DNA of 64,000 nt from Campylobacter rectus. Lineage in GTDB: Bacteria > Campylobacterota > Campylobacteria > Campylobacterales > Campylobacteraceae. The stretch lies in contig NZ_CP012543.1 of NCBI RefSeq assembly GCF_004803795.1, positions 1,054,001-1,118,000 of the forward strand, read 5' to 3'. Both the position numbers and the translations under genes were made by a program. The notes under the pieces are model-generated. The model was not told where the DNA came from, did not search any database, and saw only the letters and a program-made list of their open reading frames with translations. Below are positions 55,279 through 63,556 of this stretch, piece after piece; within the stretch, counting starts at the first letter, position 1; the number at the start of each line of letters is the position of its first letter.

Positions 55279-55683
55279 GTGAGAAAAATATTTTGTTTAG
55301 CGGTGCTAGCGTTTAGCCTAAACGCCGAAGAGATATTTAATCTAAGCATTAAAGACGCCCTAGAGAGCGAAGCGGCAAAGAAATATATTTTGCCTAATGT
55401 TAAGGTAGAATTCGCAAGCGGTTACGATGGCGAGAGGATCGTCGTCGGAGCTACGGCTAGCAGGAAACAAAAAGGAGATATGAGCGAAAAGGTACAAAAA
55501 TGCCAAACGGCTTTTTTGGACGCGGTCAATGCCTTTCAAAGACGAAATCAAAGAGAGGGCGGAACAAAGGCGGTAAATATCGTAAGCTTTTTATACGGTA
55601 AGGAATTTAGCTCTAAAACAGAGTTTCAGTGTCTATATACCAATAAATTTACGGTAAGATTACGAGGCGACATAGCTAAGTAA
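55279..55683 (+). CDS. Small exported protein, APE-cluster 'excinuclease-like' type
   Basis: A 134-residue exported protein; GTG start with AAGGAG upstream and signal MRKIFCLAVLAFSLNA. Conserved points shared with the next gene are FNLSIKDAL, SGYDGERIVVG and EKVQKCQTAFLDAV..FQRR. Such proteins occur in APE clusters and are often misnamed as excinuclease subunits; they have no nuclease features. Function unknown. It is a tandem paralogue of 55694. Confidence 0.75.
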   Translation: MRKIFCLAVLAFSLNAEEIFNLSIKDALESEAAKKYILPNVKVEFASGYDGERIVVGATASRKQKGDMSEKVQKCQTAFLDAVNAFQRRNQREGGTKAVNIVSFLYGKEFSSKTEFQCLYTNKFTVRLRGDIAK

Positions 55684-55693
55684 AGGAGAAAAA

Positions 55694-56113
55694 ATGAAAA
55701 AATTATTAGTTTTAGCGGGCGTTTGCGCCCTGGCCTTAAATTTGAGCGCGCGCGACGACGTGCATCACTTCTCGATCGAGGAGGCGCTAAGCTCGCCTAA
55801 GGCCAAAGGGGTGCTTGATCCAAACATCAAGCTAAGCTTTGGCTCGGGCACGAAAGGCGGCATCATCAAAAGCGGTTTAACTGCGAACAAAAAAACAAAC
55901 GCCTTTAACAAAAGCGACAAAGAGGCGTGCGAGTGGGCGTTTTTATCGGCGGTAAAAACTTTTCAAGAGCGTGCGGTAAAAGAGGGCGGCACAAGAGTGG
56001 TAAATTTAACAGGCTATTACAAAAAACAGCCTTTTGACTCCAAAACGCAGTTTCAGTGCGGTGCGGGCGCGCTGATGGCCGGCGTAACGCTAAAAGGCGA
56101 TATCGCAAAATAA
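55694..56113 (+). CDS. Exported paralogue of the preceding protein
   Basis: A 139-residue exported protein with the signal MKKLLVLAGVCALALNLSA. It shares with 55279 the frame FSIEEALSSPKAKGVLDPNI, FGSGTKGG, EACEWAFLSAVKTFQERAV and the ending KGDIAK, so the pair arose by duplication. Two cysteines (EACEWA and FQCGAG) are conserved between them and may form a disulfide. Role in the polyene pathway unknown. Confidence 0.75.
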   Translation: MKKLLVLAGVCALALNLSARDDVHHFSIEEALSSPKAKGVLDPNIKLSFGSGTKGGIIKSGLTANKKTNAFNKSDKEACEWAFLSAVKTFQERAVKEGGTRVVNLTGYYKKQPFDSKTQFQCGAGALMAGVTLKGDIAK

Positions 56114-56129
56114 GCGACAAGAGGGGCGA

Positions 56130-56810
56130 ATGAGGCTAAATTTTAAACTCGATTTTTTTGACGCGGTAGTTTTTAACGGCGCGCAGGATGCAAGGCTAGC
56201 GGCATACGAGAGAGAGCTTGACGTCTCGCACGTACCTCCGCTCGAGCGGCGCAGGCTTAGCCGCGCGGCAAAATGCGCCTTTGAGCTAACCAAAAACATC
56301 GCGCCGCTTGATATGCCTATCGTTTTCAGCTCGTATGAAGGCGAGATAAATCGCTGTTTTGAGCTGCAAAATACGCTAGCTCACGGCGAACTCATATCGC
56401 CGACCTCGTTTTCGCTCTCGGTGCACAACGCCCTTTCCTCGCTTTTAGCGATAAATTTTAAAAACCGCAGCGAAATCTCCGCCGTTTCGGCATACGCTCC
56501 GCTAGAGTACGCCCTGGTGCAGGCTCGCCTCATACTTGATAGCGGAGCTAAAAACGCGCTCGTCTTAGCCTATCACGAGAGCATTTCGCAGGAGTATTTT
56601 GACGAGTTTGCGCCGTCTTGTATGGTTTGTTTGCTGGTTAGCGAAGGCGAAAATTTGAGCCTATCTCAATGCAAATCCTGTGGCGAAACGGATGAAAATT
56701 TGCTCGTTAAATTCTTGCAAAATTTTGATCCGAAGCAAAAATGCTCCTGGCAAAGTGTGGATAAAAACTCCGCTTGGCGGTGGGATTATGAGCCCTTGTC
56801 ACGGGTTTAA
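56130..56810 (+). CDS. apeC: Ketosynthase-like chain-length partner (ApeC type)
   Basis: A 226-residue protein resembling only the N-terminal half of a ketosynthase (LDMPIVFSSYEGEINRCFEL, PTSFSLSVHNALSSLLAI). The position of the catalytic Cys is taken by VHNALS, and no HGT or GH motifs exist, so it cannot condense alone. In E. coli APE, ApeC forms a heterodimer with ApeO and acts like a chain-length factor. It overlaps the next gene by 23 bases. Confidence 0.8.
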   Translation: MRLNFKLDFFDAVVFNGAQDARLAAYERELDVSHVPPLERRRLSRAAKCAFELTKNIAPLDMPIVFSSYEGEINRCFELQNTLAHGELISPTSFSLSVHNALSSLLAINFKNRSEISAVSAYAPLEYALVQARLILDSGAKNALVLAYHESISQEYFDEFAPSCMVCLLVSEGENLSLSQCKSCGETDENLLVKFLQNFDPKQKCSWQSVDKNSAWRWDYEPLSRV

Positions 56811-57540
56811 AATTTTTATCGTAGGGGCGAATTTTGCGCTTTTCGGGCTCATTTGTAGCCTCGGAAATTTGATCTTTATCCCTATCGCGCTTCTTGGGCT
56901 TTATAAATTTAAATTTATTCGCAATTTTTGCCGAGATTTAGTTCGCCTAGCTTGGAGTTTTTTTATATTTTCTACGCAAATTTGCGGCTATCAGCGGACT
57001 AAATTTAGTTTTGCAGGCGAGCTTGGCTCCGCCTCGCAGATAATCATCGCAAATCACCCGTCGCTTTTGGACGTCGTGTTTTTGGTCTCTCTCGTGCGCC
57101 GCGCAAACTGCGTGGTAAAAGCAAGCCTGGGAAAAAATATTTTCTTAGCGCCTGCGATAAAGGCTTGCGGATACATCCCAAACACCGCAAACGAGGAGCT
57201 TTTGCAAAAAAGCGTAGATGCCCTAAAGAGCGGCGAGAGTTTGATAATATTTCCCGAAGGCACGCGTACGGCGGGCGAGATCGTCTTTCATAAAGCCGCC
57301 GCCTATATCGCGGTAAATTCGGCAAAACAGCTAGTCGCCCTCGCCATCAAAATGGATCCGCCCAGCCTCAAAAAACACGAACCTTGGTACAAAACCCCGA
57401 GCGTTATGATAAAATACGAGTTCAAAGAGCTTTTTAGGCTAAATTTGGACGGGTTTTGCGCGGATAGGCCAAACCCGATCAGGGCTAGAGGGCTGCACGC
57501 TTTTATAAGCGAAAATTATACAAAGGAGTTTAAACAATGA
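56788..57540 (+). CDS. apeD: 1-acylglycerol-phosphate-type acyltransferase (ApeD type)
   Basis: A 250-residue membrane acyltransferase of the PlsC class. I chose the ATG at 56788 because the longer frame upstream is inside apeC. It has a hydrophobic N-terminus (GANFALFGLICSLGNLIFIP), the HX4D motif in ANHPSLLDVVFL and the substrate motif FPEGTRTAGE. It probably transfers an acyl chain to a lipid or glycolipid carrying the polyene. It overlaps the first ACP gene by four bases. Confidence 0.83.
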   Translation: MSPCHGFKIFIVGANFALFGLICSLGNLIFIPIALLGLYKFKFIRNFCRDLVRLAWSFFIFSTQICGYQRTKFSFAGELGSASQIIIANHPSLLDVVFLVSLVRRANCVVKASLGKNIFLAPAIKACGYIPNTANEELLQKSVDALKSGESLIIFPEGTRTAGEIVFHKAAAYIAVNSAKQLVALAIKMDPPSLKKHEPWYKTPSVMIKYEFKELFRLNLDGFCADRPNPIRARGLHAFISENYTKEFKQ

Positions 57541-57794
57541 ACGAACTAATAGATGAGATAAAAGAGCTCATCATAAAGAGCTTAAATTTGGAGGATATGA
57601 AACCGAGCGATATCGACGAAAACGCACCGCTTTTTAACGAAGGGCTCGGGCTAGATAGCGTCGATGCGCTCGAACTCGGCCTTGCGGTGCAAAAAAACTA
57701 CGGCCTAGTGCTTGATTCTAAAACCGCAAATTTAAAAGAGATTTTTTACAGCGTAAAAAGCCTCGCGCAATACATCTTTGAAAACAGGAAATAA
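57537..57794 (+). CDS. apeE: Acyl carrier protein 1 (ApeE type)
   Basis: An 85-residue ACP. The phosphopantetheine serine is S41 in GLGLDSVDALELG. The helix order and acidic composition fit. It is followed by a second ACP two bases on; APE systems use two distinct ACPs for starter and chain. Confidence 0.9.
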   Translation: MNELIDEIKELIIKSLNLEDMKPSDIDENAPLFNEGLGLDSVDALELGLAVQKNYGLVLDSKTANLKEIFYSVKSLAQYIFENRK

Positions 57795-57796
57795 CG

Positions 57797-58048
57797 ATGA
57801 AGCAGGAAGAAATTTTTGAGATTTTAAAGTCCGCGCTCATGCAGCTTTTTGAGATAGAGGAGTCCAAAATCACGCCGCAAACGCGCATTTACGAGGATTT
57901 GCAGATAGATAGCATCGATGCGATCGATCTTATCGATCATATCAAGCGCAAAACGGGCCACCGATTGATGCCTGAAGACTTTAAAAACGTAAAAACGCTC
58001 GAAGACATCGTAAACGCGGTGGCTAAAAAATTTGACGAGCAAGCTTAA
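57797..58048 (+). CDS. apeF: Acyl carrier protein 2 (ApeF type)
   Basis: An 83-residue ACP with phosphopantetheine serine S39 in DLQIDSIDAIDLID. It differs clearly from the first ACP outside the active site, as expected for separate roles. Its end overlaps the start of the membrane gene by 17 bases. Confidence 0.9.
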   Translation: MKQEEIFEILKSALMQLFEIEESKITPQTRIYEDLQIDSIDAIDLIDHIKRKTGHRLMPEDFKNVKTLEDIVNAVAKKFDEQA

Positions 58049-58568
58049 AATCGCCCTAAGCGTAGTTAGCGTCCTTTATCCGTTCGCATTATTTTTCGCG
58101 GGCGATTTTGCCTTTTGGGTCGTTTGGGCGCTTGCCGTGCTGTGGATAGCGCGCGGGGCGTATTCAAGCGGCTTTGAGAGAAAGCTTAGCGCCCTTGCCG
58201 CCGTTTTTTTCATAGTTTGTATGATTTTTAGAGGCGGATTTTTAGCGTATCTTTATCCCGTTTTGGTGAGTTTGGCGTTTTTTGCGTTTTTTGCTTTTAG
58301 TCTAAAAAACGAAGCCGTCATCACCAAAATCGCAAGGCTAAAAGAGCCAAATTTGGACGAAAAAGGCGTGATTTATACGCGAAATTTGACCAAAATTTGG
58401 TGCGCGTTTTTTGTTTTTAACGCCGCTATCTCGCTTGCGCTAGCCTTGATGGAGGATAAATTTTACTGGAGCGTTTATAGCGGCGCAGTATCTTACGCGC
58501 TGATGGGAGCGCTGTTTTTCGGGGAAATTTTATTTAGAAAGAGATTTATAAAAAATAATGAGCTTTGA
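58032..58568 (+). CDS. apeG: Membrane protein of APE cluster (ApeG type)
   Basis: A 178-residue protein with about five membrane helices (for example LSVVSVLYPFALFFAGDFAF and AVLWIARGAYSSGF). It is of the COG4648 type found beside polyene and lipid carrier genes. Start is TTG inside the second ACP gene. Function unknown. It overlaps apeH by 11 bases. Confidence 0.75.
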   Translation: MTSKLKIALSVVSVLYPFALFFAGDFAFWVVWALAVLWIARGAYSSGFERKLSALAAVFFIVCMIFRGGFLAYLYPVLVSLAFFAFFAFSLKNEAVITKIARLKEPNLDEKGVIYTRNLTKIWCAFFVFNAAISLALALMEDKFYWSVYSGAVSYALMGALFFGEILFRKRFIKNNEL

Positions 58569-60504
58569 AGAAAATTTAAAAAATTTTAGATTTACGGACG
58601 ACTCGCGCGACGTCTTTGACGCGTGCCTCGGATTTGCCGCATTTTTAGAAAAAAACGGCATAAAAGAGCTGCAAATTTACATTGACGACGCGTTTAAATT
58701 TTACGCCGCGTTTTTCGGCTCGCTTTTGGCGGGCGCTGCGCCTTACGTGTTGGCAAAGCCTATTTTCGAGGAAAATTTGACGGCCGTAAATGACGAAAAT
58801 TTTTCAAATTTTCTTTTAAAGGAGCCTGCAAAGAAGGTAAAATTTGATCCGGAGGCTAAATTTTACCTGCAGACTTCCGGCTCGAGCGGCAAAAGCAAGA
58901 TGATAGAAAAGTCGCTCGCGCAGATGATAAAAGAGAGCGAGTATCTGGCCACCGAGCTAAATTTTAGCAGCCAAAACACCTTTTTTTCGAGCGTTTCGCA
59001 CAGGCATATGTTCGGACTTACGTTTAAGGTTTTTTTACCGCTAGTTCTCGGCGCTCGCGTCATCGCGGACGAGCTAAACTACCCCGAGGCGATTTTGAGC
59101 TTAGGCCTTGCAAATCACGTATTTATCGCTAGTCCGGTGCTGCTTAGAACCATAACCCAAAGCCCCGCTGCAAGCGCGCTAAAAGGCTTAAGCGGGATCG
59201 TAAGCGCGGGTTCGCCGCTCAAAAAGGAGCTAAGAGGCGAGCTAGGCCAAATCTGCGACGCGCGGATCATCGAAATCTACGGCAGTACGGAAACGGGCAT
59301 AGTGGCTAGGGACGAGGGGTGCGGACTTAGGCTGTTTGGCGCGGTGAACGCGGGGCTGGATGACAGGGGCGCGCTAAACGTGAGCTCGCCTTGGTGCGAG
59401 TTTTTTCAGACTAACGACGCGGCTAGCATCGACGAGGGCCGCCTCGTGCTACAAGGCAGGATAGATCGCATCGTCAAGCTAAACGACAAGCGCGTGAGCC
59501 TGGAGAGCATCGAAACAAAGCTGCTAGAGAGCGGTCTGCTCGCGGACTGCTACTGCGCGCCGCACCCGAAATTTAAACGCATCGCCGCGCTTTTACAGCT
59601 TAACGGCGAGGGGCTTAAAAAATTTAGAAAAATCGGCAAAAAAGGCGTGGCAGCCGAGCTAAAAGAGCTTTTGAAGCTTGAGTTTAAAAACAGCGTCCGA
59701 TACTTTAAAATCGTGGAAAAAATGCCGCGAAATCAGCAGGGTAAATTTGAAAAAAGCGAATTTGAAAATGCGCTATTTGCTAGCCCCAAGCCCGTTTGGA
59801 GCGGCGGACGCGTAGATGAGGCGGGCGAAATTTGCGGCGGTCAAATTTATAAAAACGGCGAAAATTTAAGAGGCGGCAAAAACTGTTTATCGCATAAAGG
59901 CGCAAGCCTTGAAAAAATCGCCGACCAAAATGGAAAAAATTTTGAAAACCAAGCTAACGGCACGAGTTGCGCAAGCGAAAAAGGCCGAGAAAAAAATCAA
60001 ATTTTAACGAGTGCCGCGAGTTTTAAGGATGCCGTGAGCGTGGTCGGTTTTCAAAACTGCTCAAGCGGTGGGAATTTGGAGAATATTGCAGTCGGCAAAA
60101 AAAATGCAAGCTGCAAGAGCGTAAAAGACGGCGACGCTCAAAACGAGACAAGCCTTGAAGGGCGAGTAAGTCTCGCAAACGATGAGGACGGCGAGCGGCT
60201 CGATGACGACGCGCAAAAATACGAATTTAGCGCTATCATGCACGCGGGACTTGAGATTTTCGAGAGCCATTTTCCAAATTTACCGTTGCTGCCGGGGTTT
60301 ATGCAGCTTGACTACGTCTTTGAGCTAGCTTGCGGCGTCGGTATCGACGTTAGCGGCGCTAGCACGGTAGAAAATTTAAAATTTATGAAGTTTGTAAGAC
60401 CGGGCGATTTGCTTCGCGTTTGTTTTGAAAAGCGCGGTGGCAAGCTTTATTTCGAGCTATTTTGCAATGGCGAAAAGTGCTCGGTCGGCAGGGCGGCGCT
60501 TTGA
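58558..60504 (+). CDS. Acyl-ACP ligase fused to hotdog dehydratase (ApeH-ApeI)
   Basis: A 648-residue fusion. Residues 1-~405 form an AMP-binding ligase: FYLQTSGSSGKSKMIEKSL (P-loop) near 102, EIYGSTETGIVARDEG near 240, and GRIDRIVKLNDKRVS near 300; it activates the aryl starter for ACP. Residues ~410-550 are a hydrophilic linker of low complexity. Residues ~555-648 form a FabZ-type hotdog domain (FESHFPNLPLLPGFMQLD; active-site His in HFPN). In E. coli these are separate ApeH and ApeI. The stop overlaps the next start as TTGA. The ligase and dehydratase functions are inferred from family. Confidence 0.85.
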   Translation: MSFEENLKNFRFTDDSRDVFDACLGFAAFLEKNGIKELQIYIDDAFKFYAAFFGSLLAGAAPYVLAKPIFEENLTAVNDENFSNFLLKEPAKKVKFDPEAKFYLQTSGSSGKSKMIEKSLAQMIKESEYLATELNFSSQNTFFSSVSHRHMFGLTFKVFLPLVLGARVIADELNYPEAILSLGLANHVFIASPVLLRTITQSPAASALKGLSGIVSAGSPLKKELRGELGQICDARIIEIYGSTETGIVARDEGCGLRLFGAVNAGLDDRGALNVSSPWCEFFQTNDAASIDEGRLVLQGRIDRIVKLNDKRVSLESIETKLLESGLLADCYCAPHPKFKRIAALLQLNGEGLKKFRKIGKKGVAAELKELLKLEFKNSVRYFKIVEKMPRNQQGKFEKSEFENALFASPKPVWSGGRVDEAGEICGGQIYKNGENLRGGKNCLSHKGASLEKIADQNGKNFENQANGTSCASEKGREKNQILTSAASFKDAVSVVGFQNCSSGGNLENIAVGKKNASCKSVKDGDAQNETSLEGRVSLANDEDGERLDDDAQKYEFSAIMHAGLEIFESHFPNLPLLPGFMQLDYVFELACGVGIDVSGASTVENLKFMKFVRPGDLLRVCFEKRGGKLYFELFCNGEKCSVGRAAL

Positions 60505-62627
60505 ATAAATTTGCGTTTTTGGTGCCGTTTTACAATCACCCGCAAAATATCAAAGCCCTGATTGCCGCGCTAAAAGCTTACAAGCTGCCCGTTATCGTCG
60601 TGGATGACGGCTCGGACGAGGCGAGTAAGCGAATTTTAGCGGAGCTTGAGCGCGCAGAGGACATCTTGCTGCTCACGCGCGCGCAAAACGGCGGTAAGGG
60701 CATCGCGATGAAGGACGGGTTTAAATTTGCGCTGGAGTGCGGTTTTAGTCACGTTTTGCAAATCGACGCCGATTTTCAGCACGACGCTGCGCTCATCGGC
60801 GAGTTTTTGAGGCAGAGCGAGGCGCACCCGCAAAGCATCGTCTGCGCAAATCCCATCTACGGTGAGGACGCGCCAAAATCCCGCGTTTACGGCAGGAAGA
60901 TCACGAATTTTTGGGTCGCGATAAATACGCTAAGCCTTGGCGTCAAAGACGCTATGTGCGGTTTTCGCGTTTATCCTCTGCGGGAGCTAAAAAAAGCGGC
61001 GGCAAAAAGTAAGACAAATAGGATGGAGTTTGACATCGAGATCCTCGTAAATGCCGTGAGACAGGGCATCAATGTGTGCTGGATCGATACATACGTGCGC
61101 TACGAAAAGGGTGGCGTTTCGCACTTTAAGATGCTGCGCGATAACGCGCTAATCAGCCTTATGCACGCAAAATGCTTCTTTTCTTTGCCCAAATTTGCGC
61201 TGGGTAAAATTTGGCGAGCGTGCGGGGTAAATTTAAAGAAAAAAAGCTCTGATATGTCGCGCAAATTTAAGGATGAGCAAGCCGTCTCGACGTCTGAGGG
61301 CACGCGCACCGAAAGTAAATTTAAAAGCGTCGCCCAAGAGCAAACCGTCGCAAAACCTCTAAAGTTTGATGATGCAGACGGTGCTCGGATACTTACAAAG
61401 CCGCAAGAAAACGCTAAATCGCATAAGTTTGGGCGCGAGGAATGCTTGCAAGGCGAATCGGAGTCGCAGACTGCAGCGGCGGCAAGCAAATTTGAGATTG
61501 TCCTAAATGAGCGAGGTGTTGAAAAATTTAACGGCACGCAAAAAATGAAAGGCGAGCAAAATTTGATAAATTTGCAGGAGGCTGACGCGCCGCATAAATT
61601 TAAAACTTTGCAAAATTCTGTTCAAGACGCACGAGAAAACTCCGTCGCAAATGCCGTGCAAATCCCTATAAGGCCGCAAAAAGACGCAAAAACAAATAAC
61701 GTATCCCAAGAAAACTCCGAGCAAAATCTATGGTGGAAAAAGCAGGAAAGGGGCGGGGCGTTTTTTTTAAGACTTAGCCTCTTTTTGGCACAAATTTTGC
61801 CTGAGTTTGCGCTAAAACTTATCGTTAAAATCGTGGTTTGGTTTTATTATATTTTTTCAAAAAACGAGCGCGAGAACATCGCCGCATTTAGACGAAATTT
61901 AAGCGAATTTGCCGGCGCGCAGACGCTAAAAGGAACGAGCGTTTTTAGCCATTTTGAGGCGTTTGGCGGCGCTATCTGCGATAAATTTAGAGTCTGGAAA
62001 GGCAAGATCAAGGATGACGAGCTGGAGATCATAGATCTAGAGCGCATAAAAAGCGAACTAATCGGCGCGCAAAAAGGGCAAATTTTGCTCACGGCACACC
62101 TTGGAAACGTCGAAATTTGCAAGGCTTTGGGCGCGCGGGTCGAGGGCTTTAGGATGGTGATTTTGACCTATGACGAGAACTCGCGTAAATTTAACGAAGT
62201 GCTGCGCGAAATCAGTAAAAACGACGGTAGTGTGCGCATGATGGCGGTAAATAAGCTAGACGTAGCCGCGATGCTGGAGCTAAAAAATATCGTTGAAAGC
62301 GGCGAGCACATCGGTATAATGGGCGATAGGACGCCTCTTGGCGGCGATAAGGCCGCGCGCGTTAAATTTCTGGGTAAGGAGGCGAGCTTTAACTACGGTC
62401 CTTACCTGATCGCGGGGATTTTAGGCGTAAAGATAAGCTCGCTGTGGTGCCAGAAAGTGGGCGGTAAATTTAGGATCGAGCTCGTACCGCTAGCAAGCGC
62501 CGTAAAGCTGGGACGAGATAAAGCCGCCGCAGCGCGCGAATATCTGCAAATTTACGTCCGCGAGCTGGAAAATCGCTGCAAGCAAACGCCTACGCAGTGG
62601 TTTAATTTTTTTGATTTTTGGAGATGA
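60501..62627 (+). CDS. apeJ: Glycosyltransferase-acyltransferase fusion (ApeJ type)
   Basis: A 708-residue protein; TTG at 60501 is used because it overlaps the previous stop and begins the GT2 fold. The GT2 domain (1-~230) has VIVVDDGSDEAS and the metal-binding LQIDADFQHDA. Residues ~245-415 are a linker rich in K, Q, S and in KF pairs. The C-terminal part (~420-708) is an LpxL/HtrB-like acyltransferase with the HX4E motif in TAHLGNVEIC and GDRTPLGGDKA. GT2-acyltransferase fusions occur in APE clusters; the long linker is unusual. Confidence 0.85.
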   Translation: MNKFAFLVPFYNHPQNIKALIAALKAYKLPVIVVDDGSDEASKRILAELERAEDILLLTRAQNGGKGIAMKDGFKFALECGFSHVLQIDADFQHDAALIGEFLRQSEAHPQSIVCANPIYGEDAPKSRVYGRKITNFWVAINTLSLGVKDAMCGFRVYPLRELKKAAAKSKTNRMEFDIEILVNAVRQGINVCWIDTYVRYEKGGVSHFKMLRDNALISLMHAKCFFSLPKFALGKIWRACGVNLKKKSSDMSRKFKDEQAVSTSEGTRTESKFKSVAQEQTVAKPLKFDDADGARILTKPQENAKSHKFGREECLQGESESQTAAAASKFEIVLNERGVEKFNGTQKMKGEQNLINLQEADAPHKFKTLQNSVQDARENSVANAVQIPIRPQKDAKTNNVSQENSEQNLWWKKQERGGAFFLRLSLFLAQILPEFALKLIVKIVVWFYYIFSKNERENIAAFRRNLSEFAGAQTLKGTSVFSHFEAFGGAICDKFRVWKGKIKDDELEIIDLERIKSELIGAQKGQILLTAHLGNVEICKALGARVEGFRMVILTYDENSRKFNEVLREISKNDGSVRMMAVNKLDVAAMLELKNIVESGEHIGIMGDRTPLGGDKAARVKFLGKEASFNYGPYLIAGILGVKISSLWCQKVGGKFRIELVPLASAVKLGRDKAAAAREYLQIYVRELENRCKQTPTQWFNFFDFWR

Positions 62628-62628
62628 G

Positions 62629-63060
62629 ATGATATCAAAATCGGTCGCGTTAAAGGCGCAGTTTTACGACGTGGACAGTATGAACGTCGTGTGGCACGGC
62701 AACTACGTGAAGTATTTCGAGACGGCTAGATGCGCGCTTTTAGAGGAGATAGGCTACGACTACGAGGCGATGAGAGCTGACGGCTACGCCTATCCGATCG
62801 TAAAAATCGAAGCAAAATATATTAAGCCCGTGTTTTTCGGAGACGAGATCGAGGTGGAGGCGACGCTAAAGGAGTGCGAGTGCTTTTTAAAGATCGGCTA
62901 CGTCGTAAAAAGCGCCAAAAGCGGCGAGACGCTGTGTACGGGCACGAGCTCGCAAGCGGCTGTGGATATGCGTGCGATGCAGACGTGCTTTGAGATCCCG
63001 CAAGAGCTACAAAACGCGGTAAAAAGGTATATAAATGAAAAAAATAGCGGTGATTTTTAG
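62629..63060 (+). CDS. apeK: Acyl-CoA/ACP thioesterase (ApeK type)
   Basis: A 143-residue hotdog thioesterase of the YbgC/4HBT class. VRF.DVD-type pattern is FYDVDSMNVVWHGNYVKYFE, with the catalytic aspartate and the VVWHGNY signature. I took the ATG at 62629. It would release or edit acyl chains. It overlaps apeL by 26 bases. Confidence 0.88.
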   Translation: MISKSVALKAQFYDVDSMNVVWHGNYVKYFETARCALLEEIGYDYEAMRADGYAYPIVKIEAKYIKPVFFGDEIEVEATLKECECFLKIGYVVKSAKSGETLCTGTSSQAAVDMRAMQTCFEIPQELQNAVKRYINEKNSGDF

Positions 63061-63556
63061 TCTGGCGGCCGGCCTGTTGGGGCTTGAGTTTAGCGAGATA
63101 AAATCTCAAATCAAAACGCAAAATATCAGCGGCGATTTCGCTCAGACGAAGTTTTTGAGCGGCTTTAACGCGGAGTTTAAAAGCTACGGCAAATTTGAAC
63201 TCAGTCAAAGCGAACTACTCTACGACACGCTAAGCCCGGTCGCGGTTAGCATCGTCATAAACGAGCGCGGGATCTTTCAAAAAAGCGGCAACGGACTCAT
63301 AAAAATCGATCAAAATTTTGATAAAAAGCTCTTTTTATCTATTATAAAGCTTGATAAAGCCGAGCTTGAGAAGGAATTTAGTTTTAAAATCTCGGGCGAT
63401 AAAAGCAACTGGAATATCGAGCTAACGCCAAAAAATTTGTTGCTAAAGCAAATCTTTACGCGCATCTTAGTCGGAGGCGATAAATTCGTCCGCAAGATCG
63501 TGCTAAACGAGGTTAGCGGCGATAAAACGGTAAATGATTTTTACAACGTAAAATGA
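63035..63556 (+). CDS. apeL: LolA-like carrier of the APE cluster (ApeL type)
   Basis: A 173-residue exported protein with signal MKKIAVIFSLAAGLLG. The fold marks are FAQTKFLSGFNAEFKSYGKF and GNGLIKIDQNF, resembling LolA but more divergent than 2404-2916. It may carry the polyene lipid across the periplasm to the outer membrane, as suggested for APE clusters. It overlaps the exporter gene by four bases. Confidence 0.83.
   Translation: MKKIAVIFSLAAGLLGLEFSEIKSQIKTQNISGDFAQTKFLSGFNAEFKSYGKFELSQSELLYDTLSPVAVSIVINERGIFQKSGNGLIKIDQNFDKKLFLSIIKLDKAELEKEFSFKISGDKSNWNIELTPKNLLLKQIFTRILVGGDKFVRKIVLNEVSGDKTVNDFYNVK

Noticed and set aside
56680-57540. Longer version of the acyltransferase starting at 56680
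   Set aside because: The extra 36 residues lie inside apeC in another frame; the ATG at 56788 begins the hydrophobic helix normal for the family.
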